In this document: positions 35,769 through 45,839 of the stretch, piece after piece
How positions within the stretch are numbered: position 1 is the stretch's first letter
Layout of the letters: every line of letters begins with the position of its first letter
Assembly: GCF_014279655.1 (NCBI RefSeq)
Contig: NZ_CP047946.1
Coordinates: forward strand, 2,356,001 to 2,420,000
Length of the DNA stretch: 64,000 nucleotides
Reading direction: 5' to 3'
Origin: Synechococcus sp. ROS8604
GTDB lineage: Bacteria; Cyanobacteriota; Cyanobacteriia; PCC-6307; Cyanobiaceae
Notes under the pieces: model-generated
Told to the model about the DNA's origin: nothing
The model's input: the letters and a program-made list of their open reading frames with translations, nothing else
The model's database searches: none
Translations under genes and position numbers: made by a program

Positions 35769-37684
35769 GCCTGATCAGTCTGATCGATGCATCCAAAGAC
35801 TTCGGCATCCGCACGCTGTTTGCTGACCTAACCCTGCACATCAGAGAGGGTGATCGCCTGGGACTGATTGGCCCCAATGGGTCAGGGAAGTCGACCTTGC
35901 TGAAAGTGCTGGCCGGAGAGGAACCGCTTGGGGGAGGGGAACGACGCTGCTCGTCGCGGCTGAGAGTTGAGCTCGTGGGCCAAGAAAGCACCGTGGACCC
36001 AGGCCTCACCGTTCTGGAACAGGTGTTGGCAGGGTGCGGAGAGAAACGAGATTTGCTGCTGCGTTTCAGCGAACTCAGCGAAGCCGTTGCCGACAATCCA
36101 GACAACTCCGAGCTCCTAGCCGAGCTGGGGGTTCTGAGTCAAAGGATGGACGAATCCGAGGCGTGGAGCCTCGAACAACAGTGCCAGGAAGTGCTGCAAC
36201 GGCTTGGGATCGCAGATCTACACAGCCCTGTGGAGGCTCTTTCCGGTGGTTATCGCAAACGCGTTGGACTGGCATCGGCCCTTGTGGCTTGTCCTGATGT
36301 CCTGCTTCTCGATGAGCCCACCAACCACCTCGATGCCGCAGCGGTGGAGTGGTTGCAAAGCTGGCTGGATCGCTACCCAGGAGCGGTCGTCCTCGTCACG
36401 CACGACCGCTATGTGCTGGATCGTGTGACCCGAAGGATCGTGGAGGTGGAGCTGGGGGAAGCGCGAAGTATTGACGGCAATTACAGCGCTTACTTACAGC
36501 GAAAAGCCGAGCAAAATCAGGCCGATGCCGCTGCTGCTGCGAAATTCAAAAGCGTGCTCCGACGCGAATTGGCTTGGTTACGACAGGGACCCAAGGCCCG
36601 TAGCACCAAACAAAAAGCACGTCTGCAGCGGATCGACGAAATGCAGACCGCGCCGACAAAACAGAGCCGCGCTCAGCTGGAGATGGCCAGTGTGAGTCGT
36701 CGGATCGGAAAAGTCGCGATCGAGGCGGACCAGCTTTCCGTCTCGGCGGATGGCAGCAAAGACGGGCCGTTTTTGCTCTCAGACTTCAGCTACAGCTTCA
36801 GCCCAGAAGATCGTGTCGGAATCATTGGCCCCAACGGCAGTGGCAAATCAACCCTGCTGGACCTCATCGCAGGACGGCGTCAGCCGACCTGCGGGTCCCT
36901 TCAGATTGGAGAGACCGTTCATCTCGGCTATCTCGACCAACACACCGATGTCTTGAGCGATGGGAAAGGGTTGGAGCGCAAGGTGATCGACTTTGTTGAA
37001 GAAGCAGCCTCAACAATCGACCTTGGTCATGAACAGCTCAGTGCCTCCCAGCTCTTGGAACGGTTCCTCTTTCCACCAGCCCAACAACACAGTCCCCTCA
37101 GCAAACTCTCTGGTGGAGAACGACGGCGCTTAAGTCTTTGCCGCATGTTGATTCAGGCACCCAATGTGTTGCTGCTCGACGAGCCAACCAACGACTTGGA
37201 TGTCCAGACCCTGAGCGTGCTCGAAGACCTCCTCGAAGACTTCCGTGGGTGTGTCGTCGTCGTTTCACACGATCGCTACTTTTTGGATCGCACCGTCGAC
37301 CGTCTTTTCTGTTTTGAGAACGGGCGCTTGCAGCGTTTTGAAGGGAACTACAGCGAATTTCTTGATCACCGCCGTGATCTGGAGAAAGCGCAAAGCGAAG
37401 CTTTGGCAGCACAGGAAACAGCTCAACGCGCAGCAAAATCAACCTCTAAACGGGTCTCTCATCAAGACAACAAGCCGAAACGGCGCAGCTTTAAAGAATC
37501 GAAGGAGTTGGAGCGCCTGGACAGCGACCTTCCCGCCCTGGAGAACAGAAAACAGGAGCTGGAGGAGGCCATTGCTAGCGGCAGGGGCGATCTCAGCTCT
37601 TTGAGCTTGGAGCTGGCCACGTTGTTGGACTCGCTTCATGCCAGTGAGGAACGCTGGCTGGAGCTCAGTGAACTCGAGCCATAA
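35765..37684 (+). CDS. ABC-F family ATPase (Uup/EttA-like)
   Basis: 639 residues, soluble, with two ABC cassettes and no membrane domain. Walker A GPNGSGKST is at ~37 and ~356; the signatures are LSGGYRKRVGLA (~160) and LSGGERRRLSL (~449). A linker rich in Lys/Arg lies between the cassettes. The C-terminal ~90 residues form a coiled coil (KELERLDSDLPALENRKQEL), the Uup-type DNA/ribosome-binding tail. GTG start at 35765 overlaps the DUF2301 stop. ABC-F proteins act on ribosomes, or for Uup on branched DNA. Confidence 0.92.
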   Translation: MSLISLIDASKDFGIRTLFADLTLHIREGDRLGLIGPNGSGKSTLLKVLAGEEPLGGGERRCSSRLRVELVGQESTVDPGLTVLEQVLAGCGEKRDLLLRFSELSEAVADNPDNSELLAELGVLSQRMDESEAWSLEQQCQEVLQRLGIADLHSPVEALSGGYRKRVGLASALVACPDVLLLDEPTNHLDAAAVEWLQSWLDRYPGAVVLVTHDRYVLDRVTRRIVEVELGEARSIDGNYSAYLQRKAEQNQADAAAAAKFKSVLRRELAWLRQGPKARSTKQKARLQRIDEMQTAPTKQSRAQLEMASVSRRIGKVAIEADQLSVSADGSKDGPFLLSDFSYSFSPEDRVGIIGPNGSGKSTLLDLIAGRRQPTCGSLQIGETVHLGYLDQHTDVLSDGKGLERKVIDFVEEAASTIDLGHEQLSASQLLERFLFPPAQQHSPLSKLSGGERRRLSLCRMLIQAPNVLLLDEPTNDLDVQTLSVLEDLLEDFRGCVVVVSHDRYFLDRTVDRLFCFENGRLQRFEGNYSEFLDHRRDLEKAQSEALAAQETAQRAAKSTSKRVSHQDNKPKRRSFKESKELERLDSDLPALENRKQELEEAIASGRGDLSSLSLELATLLDSLHASEERWLELSELEP

Positions 37685-37830
37685 GCCCTTGCACCAGCAA
37701 GTCCTTCCTCCATTTGAGGGAGGACAAACATGTTGTTACGGAAACCATTTCGCCTACAGCACTGGTGGATTTAGAGGAAACCGGTCGTAAAATATTTGTA
37801 TTGCAACTGGCTTCACGAGCAGCCGATTCC

Positions 37831-38049
37831 ATGAAATCCATCGACGAGCACATCAAGAAAGATCAAACAGAAATTGAAGCCGCTCGTGCTTCAGGCGATG
37901 AAGCAAAGCTGCGTCACCTGACGACCGAGCTGCAATCTCTTGAGGAATACAAAGAGCACAACCCTGAGGACAAGCACGATCCCACCTCACTTGAGCTTTA
38001 TTGCGATGCAAACCCAGATGCCGAGGAATGCCGCGTCTACGACGACTGA
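37831..38049 (+). CDS. CP12 regulator protein
   Basis: 72 residues from ATG 37831; the frame is open upstream to 37714, but CP12 similarity begins at MKSIDEH. The C-terminus with Cys58 and Cys67 (YCDANPDAEECRVYDD) is the GAPDH-binding module. CP12 links GAPDH and phosphoribulokinase and switches off the Calvin cycle in the dark. The N-terminal Cys pair of canonical CP12 is absent here, as in some cyanobacterial variants, which would weaken redox control of PRK. An intrinsic terminator follows. Confidence 0.93.
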   Translation: MKSIDEHIKKDQTEIEAARASGDEAKLRHLTTELQSLEEYKEHNPEDKHDPTSLELYCDANPDAEECRVYDD

Positions 38050-38074
38050 GTCGAACCAGCGTTCATTGGTCATG

Positions 38075-38101
38075 AACCTGCCCCCCAGGGCAGGTTTTTT
38101 T
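38075..38101 (+). terminator. Intrinsic terminator after CP12
   Basis: AACCTGCC, a CCCCAG loop, then GGCAGGTT with a following T5+ tract. It begins 26 nt past the CP12 stop and also separates CP12 from the convergent obg gene. Confidence 0.93.
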
Positions 38102-38126
38102 ATGCCTTTCGATCCAGCCGCCAGCC

Positions 38127-39116
38127 CTAGATCCCCAAGTCGCTCCAGACACGATCCAACAGGTGATTCAGTCCGCGACTCATCGCCGCCGAAATCAGCA
38201 GCGGTGTGCTCCCGCTGGCATCAGTGAGAGCGGAAACAATCGCATCTAGATCTTCTTCCTGAATCAGTTCCTGCTTATTAATGACGAGGATTCTGGGGCG
38301 CTCAACCAACCCATGCCCATAGGCCTCTAGCTCCTTTTCAACAACGCGTAGATCCAACAAAGGATCCTCGGCGCCGCCATCCACCAGGTGAATGAGCAGC
38401 CGGGTGCGCTCGATATGACGAAGGAAATCGTGGCCCAACCCCGCGCCCTGCGCAGCACCAGCGATTAAACCCGGAATATCCGCAAACACGGTGCCGTCTC
38501 CTGTCGGCCGGCGCACGACCCCAAGATTCGGGATCAGCGTTGTGAACGGGTAGTCGGCAATTTTTGGTCGCGCGGCAGATAGAACACTTATCAAGGTGCT
38601 TTTCCCCGCATTCGGGAGCCCAATAATCCCCACCTCTGCAAGCAGCTTGAGCTCCAGCTGCAAAGGCCATTCTTCGCCGTCGCGACCCTCCGTACATTTT
38701 TCTGGAGCGCGGTTGCGATTGCTGAGGTAATGGGCATTACCCAGCCCTCCCCGCCCACCAAACGCCACGGTGAGGCGTTCTCCATGGGTGGTGAGATCCC
38801 CAAGCACGATGCCCGTACTCAGATGACGAACTTCGGTGCCACAGGGCACTTTGATCACCAAGGGCGGACCTGAAGCTCCAGTGCAGCGATTGGGGCCTCC
38901 CCGTCGCCCATCGATCCCAGCGAACAATCGCTTGTATTTGAAATCCAAAAGGGTTTGCAGGTTGGAATCGGCCTCTAACACCACATCCGAGCCCTGGCCT
39001 CCATCACCACCGGAGGGGCCTCCCGCTGGAACATATTTTTCTCGACGGAAGGCCACGATGCCATCGCCACCACGGCCACCCCGCACGGAAATGCGCGCTT
39101 GGTCGATGAACTGCAC
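38127..39116 (-). CDS. obgE: GTPase Obg/CgtA
   Basis: 329 residues. The Gly-rich Obg domain (1-158) includes [20 protein letters not shown]. The G domain has G1 GLPNAGKST and the DYPFTTL switch region. The longer C-terminal OCT domain is missing, as is usual in this lineage. Obg helps 50S assembly and stress responses. Its 5' end is divergent from the ABC ATPase gene. Confidence 0.95.
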   Translation of the reverse strand: MQFIDQARISVRGGRGGDGIVAFRREKYVPAGGPSGGDGGQGSDVVLEADSNLQTLLDFKYKRLFAGIDGRRGGPNRCTGASGPPLVIKVPCGTEVRHLSTGIVLGDLTTHGERLTVAFGGRGGLGNAHYLSNRNRAPEKCTEGRDGEEWPLQLELKLLAEVGIIGLPNAGKSTLISVLSAARPKIADYPFTTLIPNLGVVRRPTGDGTVFADIPGLIAGAAQGAGLGHDFLRHIERTRLLIHLVDGGAEDPLLDLRVVEKELEAYGHGLVERPRILVINKQELIQEEDLDAIVSALTDASGSTPLLISAAMSRGLNHLLDRVWSDLGI

Positions 39117-39176
39117 AGCAAGCCTCAGTTGGGGCCAATTCCCAACCCTAGGATCGAAGAGTACGAGGACAAGAGC

Positions 39177-40409
39177 TTGGCCGGGGTTCGCTTTGAAGCA
39201 CTCAGCAAGAACTATCCGGCCCGCGGGGGGGGCAAGCCTGTTGAGGTGATTCGCGATCTCTCCCTCAGCATCGCTGACGGTGAATTTCTAGTGCTCGTTG
39301 GTCCCTCAGGTTGTGGCAAAAGCACGCTTTTGCGACTCATGGCAGGACTGGAATCCCCGAGCTCAGGCGAGATCCTGGTGGGGGACCAACCCGTGTCTGG
39401 CCTGAGGCCAGCCAAGCGCAATGTGGCGATGGTGTTCCAAAGCTATGCGCTTTACCCCCATCTGAGCGTCCGCGACAACTTGGCCTTCGGCCTGAGGAGA
39501 AGCCAACAGCGCACGAGCTGGCAACAGCTCCAGGACCAACTTCACCGCAACACACGCCGTCTCCCTTCTCCGCTGAGAGTCCCTTCGCATCGAGAGCAAC
39601 AGCTCGAGAAGCGCATCCAGGATGTGGCGCAATCTCTGGAATTGGATCAACTCCTCGATCGTCGACCGAAAGAACTGTCTGGCGGACAAAAACAACGGGT
39701 GGCCCTGGGCAGGGCCATGGCCCGTAAACCAGAGGTCTTCCTGATGGATGAACCACTGAGCAATCTCGACGCCAAATTGCGCGGGAGCACGCGCGCGCGG
39801 ATCGTTGACCTCCAGCGCCAACTCGGGACCACCACCATCTACGTCACCCATGACCAGGTGGAAGCGATGACGATGGGCCACCGCATCGCCGTGCTCAACC
39901 AAGGGCATCTGCAGCAATTAGGCACTCCGATGGAGCTGTACCGCTGGCCTTCGAACTTGTTTGTCGCCCAGTTCATCGGCAGCCCGCCGATGAACGTGCT
40001 CCCCGTGCATGTTGGCTCTGGCGGCACACTGATGCTCGAGGACAGGCGACTCAACGTGGAGGGACCGATCAGGACCCTGCTTCAGACCCTTGAAGGCCAA
40101 CAATTGAGCGGAGGAATTCGTCCAGAACAACTCCATGTCGCACCAGCCACCAACCGAAACCTGCCAGCTGAGGTGAGTCACAGTGAGGTTTTAGGGAACG
40201 AACAACTGCTCACCTGCCGGTTGCTGGATGGCGACCATTTGGTGCAAGTCAGAGCCGATCCAAGCCTGAACGTTTCGATTGGAGGGTCCATTCACTTAGA
40301 AGCCGATCCAGATGGCTGGCGGTTATTTGATGAGGCTGGGGACGCCATCGCTCTCCCAACCCCACCACCAGCCGATACCGATGAGCCTCAACTCCCCCCG
40401 CTGAGCTGA
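39177..40409 (+). CDS. Sugar/osmolyte-type ABC transporter ATPase (UgpC/MsmK/GgtA-like)
   Basis: 410 residues from TTG 39177, chosen because GAGGA lies ~7 nt upstream; the frame is open from 39099 but that part runs into the obg start. Walker A is GPSGCGKST, signature LSGGQKQRV, Walker [15 protein letters not shown]-terminal TOBE/MalK-type regulatory domain (from ~250) marks the CUT1 carbohydrate branch. An extra ~35-residue Gln/Arg-rich insertion lies between the Q-loop region and the signature. No permease or binding protein is adjacent. In cyanobacteria the GgtA ATPase for glucosylglycerol uptake is often a lone gene, so that is a candidate role. Confidence 0.85.
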   Translation: MAGVRFEALSKNYPARGGGKPVEVIRDLSLSIADGEFLVLVGPSGCGKSTLLRLMAGLESPSSGEILVGDQPVSGLRPAKRNVAMVFQSYALYPHLSVRDNLAFGLRRSQQRTSWQQLQDQLHRNTRRLPSPLRVPSHREQQLEKRIQDVAQSLELDQLLDRRPKELSGGQKQRVALGRAMARKPEVFLMDEPLSNLDAKLRGSTRARIVDLQRQLGTTTIYVTHDQVEAMTMGHRIAVLNQGHLQQLGTPMELYRWPSNLFVAQFIGSPPMNVLPVHVGSGGTLMLEDRRLNVEGPIRTLLQTLEGQQLSGGIRPEQLHVAPATNRNLPAEVSHSEVLGNEQLLTCRLLDGDHLVQVRADPSLNVSIGGSIHLEADPDGWRLFDEAGDAIALPTPPPADTDEPQLPPLS

Positions 40410-40418
40410 GCTCAGCGA

Positions 40419-42836
40419 TCAGCGCACCCAAACAACGCTGCAACCTGGACCACCATCTCCCTGATCGGCATCACCAACCCGTTCCACATACGGGAGCGAA
40501 TCGAGCCACTGACGCAAACCGCGCTTGAGGCGACCAGTCCCGATCCCGTGGATCACCCAAACCGGGCCATTCGCACCACGGAGGAGCTCTTCCACAGCAG
40601 CTTCCGCTTCATGCACTCTCTGGCCGCGAACATCCACGGTGTTCCGCGAGGTACGCACCTGAGAGCCGCCGACTCCTCGCCGCGCTTTCACCTGAACCAC
40701 TGGTTTCTCAGGGGGTGCAGCTCGGCGACCATCCAAGCTTTCCACCGCTTGCAGATCCACCATGCTGCGCATCACACCACAGCGCACACTCAGCTGCTGA
40801 CCATCGTCTGACACCTCAAGCACCTCAGCCGCTTTATCGAGGGCTAGCAGGCGAATGCGCTCGCCCACAGACGGGCGCCATTCAGGATGATGGCGACGCT
40901 CTGGAAGGGAGCGATGGTTGGATTCAAGCTTGCGCAGCCGCTGACCGGCGCGGCGAGCGGTTTCACCATCCGCTTTCTGATCCCGCAGCCGACGAATCAG
41001 ATGACGCACCTCTTTTTGACCATCGCGAATGGAGCTCTCCAAACGCTGACGGCCCAACTCCTGCTGCTGAGCTGAGTTTTTGCGTTGCTGCTCCCAACGC
41101 TGAAGGAGCTCCTCATGCAGCAATTCGGTGCGAGCCAAAAGTGCCGCCGCATCTTCAGCCGCGGCCTGTTGGCGTTGCCGCTGCTCTTCCAGGCCACGGA
41201 TCACAGCGTTGACATCGCCATCGCCACTGGGCTTAAGCAATTGCCTGGCTTGTTCGATCACGCCGCTATCAAACCCGAGACGCGTCGCAATCGCCAGCGC
41301 ATTGCTGCGTCCTGGAATCCCCCAAAGCAGCTGGTATGTCGGCGAAAGGGTATCGCTATCAAAGGCAACGGAGGCGTTTTCAAAGCGTGAATCGCTGTAC
41401 TTGAGTGCCTTGAGCTCGCCAAAGTGAGTTGTAGCAATGGTGAGTCGGGCGCAATCGGCCAAATTGCGCAGCAGAGCAATCGCCAGAGCCGTGCCTTCAC
41501 TGGGATCTGTGCCAGCACCCACCTCATCAAGCAGCACTAACGCCGGCGACGGACCAGAGGCGATGGATTGGAGGATGCTTCCGATTCTTTTCACGTGACC
41601 ACTAAACGTGGACAAACTCTGCTGAAGCGATTGTTCGTCGCCGATGTCGGCAAGAACCTGTGCACACCAAGGGAGTGAGGGGCTGCCGTTGCAGGGAATC
41701 CACATACCGGCTCTGGCCATCAATGCCGCTAAGCCGATGCTCTTCAAGGTCACTGTTTTTCCACCGGTGTTGGGTCCAGTGATGGCGACAACCCGCAACT
41801 GTTCCGACACCTCAACGCTCACAGGAACCACAGGGGCGCCACCCTCCTTGCGCTGCTGCCAAACCAGTAGTGGATGGCGCAGCTCCAAAATGTGAAAAGG
41901 GGCATCAGCTTCAGCGTCAAGCCGGGGCGGGACGGCACCAAGCCACTGGCCATAACGCCCCCGAGCCAAGGCCAGATCTAACTTCAACAGCACGGCCATC
42001 AAGCGATCGATCACCTCGTTCTGCTCTGCAACGGCAGCGCTGAGCTCCGCCAAGACCCGACGCTCCTCTTCTCTGATCCGACCATCGAGAGCGGCAAGAC
42101 GATTGCCGAGACCGATCACCGTCTTCGGCTCAACGAAGACCGTATTTCCTGAAGAAGAACTGTCGTGAACCATTCCCGGACATTGAGAAGCGGCACCGGC
42201 TTTCACCGCCAAAACCGGACGACCATGGCGTTCCGCGATCACGGTGTCTTGCAGCAACGTCGCCCAACGCCGCAGAACCGCCTGCAAACGATCACGCCGC
42301 TCCTGCCGAGCGACCTGCCATTGGAGGCGCAACTCTTCCAACGATTCACTCGCTCGATTCGCAACGCGCCCACCCTCTTCCAAGGCAAATTTCAAACGCT
42401 GCTCGAGCTCCGGAAGAGTCGCCACATTTTCCAGCAGTGCTGAACAGTCAGGCCTCAAGTCAGGGTCATCGATCTGACGGCGAAGGCGTCGGGCAGCAGC
42501 GAGTGTGTGCGCCACAGACAGCAACTCCTCACCTGAAGCTGTCCCGCCTTTGCAACAGCGGAGCAAAACCATCTCAAGGTCAGACACCCCTTGAAAACTC
42601 AATCCGCCATCCAGGAGACCGTCCAGGCTGGCGAGTTCCATACTTCTGACCTGATAGGTCAGCGTGGTGTCCAAGTCAGCTGGCAGCTGACCCTTCAAGC
42701 AGTGTTGGCGCCCCTGTGGGGTGCTCGCAAAGGTTGAAAAGTGCTGACATAACCGAGGCCACTCCAGCAATTCCAGGGTCTCTTCCAGGATCGAAACCGA
42801 AGGAGATGCCGATGTCATGCGGGGATCGGATGTCAT
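40419..42836 (-). CDS. mutS2: MutS2 ATPase/endonuclease with Smr domain
   Basis: 805 residues. Walker A ITGPNTGGKTVTLKSIG, then VLLDEVGAGTDPSEG; no mismatch-recognition domain. A long coiled-coil region follows. The C-terminal Smr nuclease domain has VDVRGQRVHEAEAAVEELL and the VIHGIGTGRLK motif. MutS2 acts on recombination intermediates or stalled ribosomes, not in mismatch repair. The start ATG overlaps the stop of the VOC gene upstream on the same strand. Confidence 0.95.
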   Translation of the reverse strand: MTSDPRMTSASPSVSILEETLELLEWPRLCQHFSTFASTPQGRQHCLKGQLPADLDTTLTYQVRSMELASLDGLLDGGLSFQGVSDLEMVLLRCCKGGTASGEELLSVAHTLAAARRLRRQIDDPDLRPDCSALLENVATLPELEQRLKFALEEGGRVANRASESLEELRLQWQVARQERRDRLQAVLRRWATLLQDTVIAERHGRPVLAVKAGAASQCPGMVHDSSSSGNTVFVEPKTVIGLGNRLAALDGRIREEERRVLAELSAAVAEQNEVIDRLMAVLLKLDLALARGRYGQWLGAVPPRLDAEADAPFHILELRHPLLVWQQRKEGGAPVVPVSVEVSEQLRVVAITGPNTGGKTVTLKSIGLAALMARAGMWIPCNGSPSLPWCAQVLADIGDEQSLQQSLSTFSGHVKRIGSILQSIASGPSPALVLLDEVGAGTDPSEGTALAIALLRNLADCARLTIATTHFGELKALKYSDSRFENASVAFDSDTLSPTYQLLWGIPGRSNALAIATRLGFDSGVIEQARQLLKPSGDGDVNAVIRGLEEQRQRQQAAAEDAAALLARTELLHEELLQRWEQQRKNSAQQQELGRQRLESSIRDGQKEVRHLIRRLRDQKADGETARRAGQRLRKLESNHRSLPERRHHPEWRPSVGERIRLLALDKAAEVLEVSDDGQQLSVRCGVMRSMVDLQAVESLDGRRAAPPEKPVVQVKARRGVGGSQVRTSRNTVDVRGQRVHEAEAAVEELLRGANGPVWVIHGIGTGRLKRGLRQWLDSLPYVERVGDADQGDGGPGCSVVWVR

Positions 42837-43237
42837 CAGGAGACCCCCGCCGATGCCTCCATCTGATTGGAAGGGATGCCACCGGGGGGTTCATAGAGCA
42901 TCTCAAGCCAATTTCCATCTGGATCCCGGAAATAAAAAGAAGCTGTTCCATCTCTGTGGTCATGAACCGCTCCAACGCTGACCCCAGACGCTTTGAGTTG
43001 GTCGTGGACCACATCAACTTCAGCGCGATCGTAAAAGTGAAAGGCAAAATGCGGCCCTGCTGCTTTGTAGCTGGGTCCCAGAAGCGCTAACCCATCACGG
43101 CTTTCTCCCGCCTCGAGATAACACCAGTCGTCCGCCTTCCAAACCAAGCGCATGCCGAGATCACAGTAAAAAGCGATCGCACGCGACAGATCCTGCACAC
43201 GGATGGCGACGTGGCCAAGGCGCTGTACAGCTGGCAT
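42836..43237 (-). CDS. Glyoxalase/VOC superfamily protein
   Basis: 133 residues, two beta-alpha-beta-beta-beta modules. Possible metal ligands are His8 region (LGHVAIRV), His in FAFHFYD and Glu in GNWLEMLYEPP. It resembles glyoxalase I but is shorter of features that would fix the substrate; other VOC enzymes are possible. Upstream of mutS2 and downstream of hemB on the minus strand. Confidence 0.85.
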   Translation of the reverse strand: MPAVQRLGHVAIRVQDLSRAIAFYCDLGMRLVWKADDWCYLEAGESRDGLALLGPSYKAAGPHFAFHFYDRAEVDVVHDQLKASGVSVGAVHDHRDGTASFYFRDPDGNWLEMLYEPPGGIPSNQMEASAGVS

Positions 43238-43327
43238 AAAGGCAGTGAAAGAAGACAGTCATTCTGGTGGGTTAATCGCCATCTGTGAGGGACTCCATGA
43301 CCGAGACCGTCTACGGCATCGCCATCT

Positions 43328-44329
43328 TCAGCGCGTCCGAAGCCACTCGGCAGCATCACAGGCGTGATAGGTGAGGATTAAATCGGCACCTGCTCGCTTG
43401 AAGCTCAGCAAGGTCTCCAGAACCACAGCACGTTCATCAATCCAGCCACGCTCGGCGGCCGCCTTCACCATCGAGTATTCGCCACTGACGTTGTAAGCCG
43501 CGATTGGAAGCTCGGACTCATCCCGAAGACGGCAAATGATGTCTAGATACGCCAAGCCTGGCTTCACCATCATGATGTCGGCACCTTCTTGTTCATCAAG
43601 CTGAGCCTCCGTGATGGCCTCGCGAGCATTGGCCGGATCCATCTGATATGTGTCTTTGTTTTTAGGGATCACCTTTTCAGTGGTTGCGCGAGGAGCCGAA
43701 TCCAGCGCCTCGCGGAAGGGGCCGTAATAGGCGGACGAATACTTGGCGGTATAGCTAATAATGCCGACGTGCTCGAAACCGGCGTCATCAAGGGCTTCAC
43801 GAATGGCGCCAACGCGCCCATCCATCATGTCGCTGGGTCCAATCAGGTCGGCCCCGGCCTCCGCCTGCATCACCGCTTGTTTGCACAGCTGGTCGATGGT
43901 TTCATCGTTCAGCACGATGCCTTCTGGGCTGACAATCCCGTCGTGGCCATCACAGGAGTAAGGATCGAGGGCCACATCGGTCATGATCGCCATATCGGGG
44001 ACATCCCTCTTGAGCTGACGAATCGCCCTGGGGATCAAACCGTTGGCATTGAAACTTTCTGAACCGTCTTCACTTTTCAGACCTTCCGCCACCTTCGGGA
44101 AGAGAACCACACAACGAATCCCCAGATCCCAGGCTCGCTGAACCTCAGCACTCAAACGATCGAGACTCCAGCGATAGGCACCTGGCATCGCACCGATCGG
44201 CTCAACTTCCGCCCCTTCGTGCACAAACAGCGGATAGATAAAATCAGCTGGAAGCAATTGGTTTTCGCGCACCATGGCTCGTAGGGCCGGAGAGCGACGC
44301 AAACGGCGCGGGCGATAGGTGATCTCCAT
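43328..44329 (-). CDS. hemB: Porphobilinogen synthase (delta-aminolevulinic acid dehydratase)
   Basis: 333 residues. Condenses two 5-aminolevulinate molecules in heme and chlorophyll synthesis. The Schiff-base Lys segment is MVKPGLAYLD, and the second Lys is in SYTAKYSSAYYGP. The metal site reads DVALDPYSCDGHDG, the Asp-rich version typical of Mg-dependent enzymes, instead of the three-Cys Zn site. Length normal. Confidence 0.97.
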   Translation of the reverse strand: MEITYRPRRLRRSPALRAMVRENQLLPADFIYPLFVHEGAEVEPIGAMPGAYRWSLDRLSAEVQRAWDLGIRCVVLFPKVAEGLKSEDGSESFNANGLIPRAIRQLKRDVPDMAIMTDVALDPYSCDGHDGIVSPEGIVLNDETIDQLCKQAVMQAEAGADLIGPSDMMDGRVGAIREALDDAGFEHVGIISYTAKYSSAYYGPFREALDSAPRATTEKVIPKNKDTYQMDPANAREAITEAQLDEQEGADIMMVKPGLAYLDIICRLRDESELPIAAYNVSGEYSMVKAAAERGWIDERAVVLETLLSFKRAGADLILTYHACDAAEWLRTR

Positions 44330-44371
44330 TAATGCGGTCGGACGACAGATGGGGAAATCGTAAATCCCGCC

Positions 44372-45352
44372 TTAAAGGCTGGCGTTCTGAATCCACTGTT
44401 GCCGGAGGTTTCCGTCTCGGCTGCTCTGAAATTGTTCCAGAAGCTGACGCTGTTCGTCTGACCACTGCTTAGGCCACTGAAGGGAAAGGGTGAGCAACAG
44501 ATCTCCACGACCAGACTTCCCTGGCCAGCCTTTTCCGCGTAAACGAAGGCTTTTTCCAGGTGCCGTGCCAGGGGGAATGGTGACGTCTGCCTCGCCATCG
44601 GGGGTCATGACCTTGACCGTTCCGCCAAGGGCGAGTTCATCGAAAGCAACGGGCAATTCAGCGCGCAACTGATCGCCATCCAGCGTCCAGATCGAATGGG
44701 GTTGGACCTCAATCACCAAATAGAGATCCCCTCGACGGCCCGTGCCCGGTTGAACATTTCCCTTGCCCTTAAGCCGAAGCTTCGAACCACTCTTCACCCC
44801 AGGAGGGATCCGAACCTGAACTCGCTCATCGTTCACAGACAAGGTGCGCTCACCCCCTCGAAACGCTTCCGAAAACGTCACCTTGACCGCTGCTTCTGCA
44901 TCGAGATTGATGGGTGCTCTCGACCCACCGCGGGAGAAGCCTCCTCCAGGAAAACCTCCTCCAGGAAAACCTCCGCCGCCATACCCGGCGGGACCAGCGC
45001 CTCCAGCGGCTCCTCCAAAACGGCCAAGGAGGTCGTTGATGAAATCATCAAAATTTCCGTATCGACCAAAATCAACATCAAAACCGGCGGGACCTGAGCC
45101 ACCTCCAGGCATTCCTGCCTGATTCCAATATTGGCCAAATTGTTCGTAGCGACGACGCTTCTCAGGGTCAGAAAGCACCTCATAGGCCTCGCTCACTTCT
45201 TTGAAGCGGGCTTCAGCGTCCTGATCATCAGGATTCACATCGGGGTGATATTGACGGGCCAACTTGCGAAAAGCACGCTTCACCGTATCGGCGTCGGCAC
45301 TGCGTTCCACACCCAGCACTTTGAAGTAATCGCGGTAGCCACTGCCGGCCAT
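44372..45352 (-). CDS. DnaJ-type (CbpA-like) co-chaperone
   Basis: 326 residues from ATG 45352 (an ATG at 45364 adds four residues). The J domain (~3-70) contains RQYHPDVNPDD with the HPD triad. A G/F-rich linker (~100-150) has repeats such as GGGFPGG. The two C-terminal substrate-binding domains follow, with no zinc-finger domain, so it is a class B DnaJ. It stimulates DnaK ATPase. 42 nt upstream of hemB on the same strand. Confidence 0.92.
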   Translation of the reverse strand: MAGSGYRDYFKVLGVERSADADTVKRAFRKLARQYHPDVNPDDQDAEARFKEVSEAYEVLSDPEKRRRYEQFGQYWNQAGMPGGGSGPAGFDVDFGRYGNFDDFINDLLGRFGGAAGGAGPAGYGGGGFPGGGFPGGGFSRGGSRAPINLDAEAAVKVTFSEAFRGGERTLSVNDERVQVRIPPGVKSGSKLRLKGKGNVQPGTGRRGDLYLVIEVQPHSIWTLDGDQLRAELPVAFDELALGGTVKVMTPDGEADVTIPPGTAPGKSLRLRGKGWPGKSGRGDLLLTLSLQWPKQWSDEQRQLLEQFQSSRDGNLRQQWIQNASL

Positions 45353-45467
45353 GGAATTCATCAACCCTTTGGGCTGCGCATCAGATCCAATTGCCAGTTT
45401 CGTCCGTGGATGCGGACCGGAGCAATGGCGGGATGCCCGAACGGCAGACCTTTCTTAGATTTGGACC

Positions 45468-45836
45468 ATGGTTGAAATCAACAAGCTGGTGCCTTTGTTG
45501 GCATCACTAACAGCGCTCGCACTGCCATTTCCAGCAGCAGCGTCACCCGATCCTGCAGAACTGGCTGACCATCTCAGTACAAGCAAGGCGCTTTACTACG
45601 GATCCTGGCGTTGTCCTGCCTGCAGGGCCCAAACAGAACTGTTTGGCGATGCAGCCAACAAACTTCCTTACGTTGAATGCGGGAAACGCAAGGACCTTCC
45701 GATTCAGGCAGCAGCCTGTCGAACAGCAGAGATTCGGGCGTATCCAACCTGGATTCTTGAAAACGGCGAGCGACGAGAAGGCGTTCAAACCCTGGAGCAA
45801 CTCGAGGCATGGACATCCATGCCAGCCCGTCCTTAA
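45468..45836 (+). CDS. Exported thioredoxin-like protein (CPAC)
   Basis: 122 residues. Signal peptide ending at AAA-SP (~26). The redox motif is CPAC (Cys49, Cys52) in YYGSWRCPACRAQTELFG. A second pair lies downstream in YVECG and AAACR, and YPTWILENGERREGV is the cis-Pro region. This looks like the thioredoxin domain that cyanobacterial VKOR proteins carry, here as a separate protein. Likely periplasmic or lumenal disulfide work; partner unknown. SulP gene begins 4 nt later. Confidence 0.82.
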   Translation: MVEINKLVPLLASLTALALPFPAAASPDPAELADHLSTSKALYYGSWRCPACRAQTELFGDAANKLPYVECGKRKDLPIQAAACRTAEIRAYPTWILENGERREGVQTLEQLEAWTSMPARP

Positions 45837-45839
45837 TCC

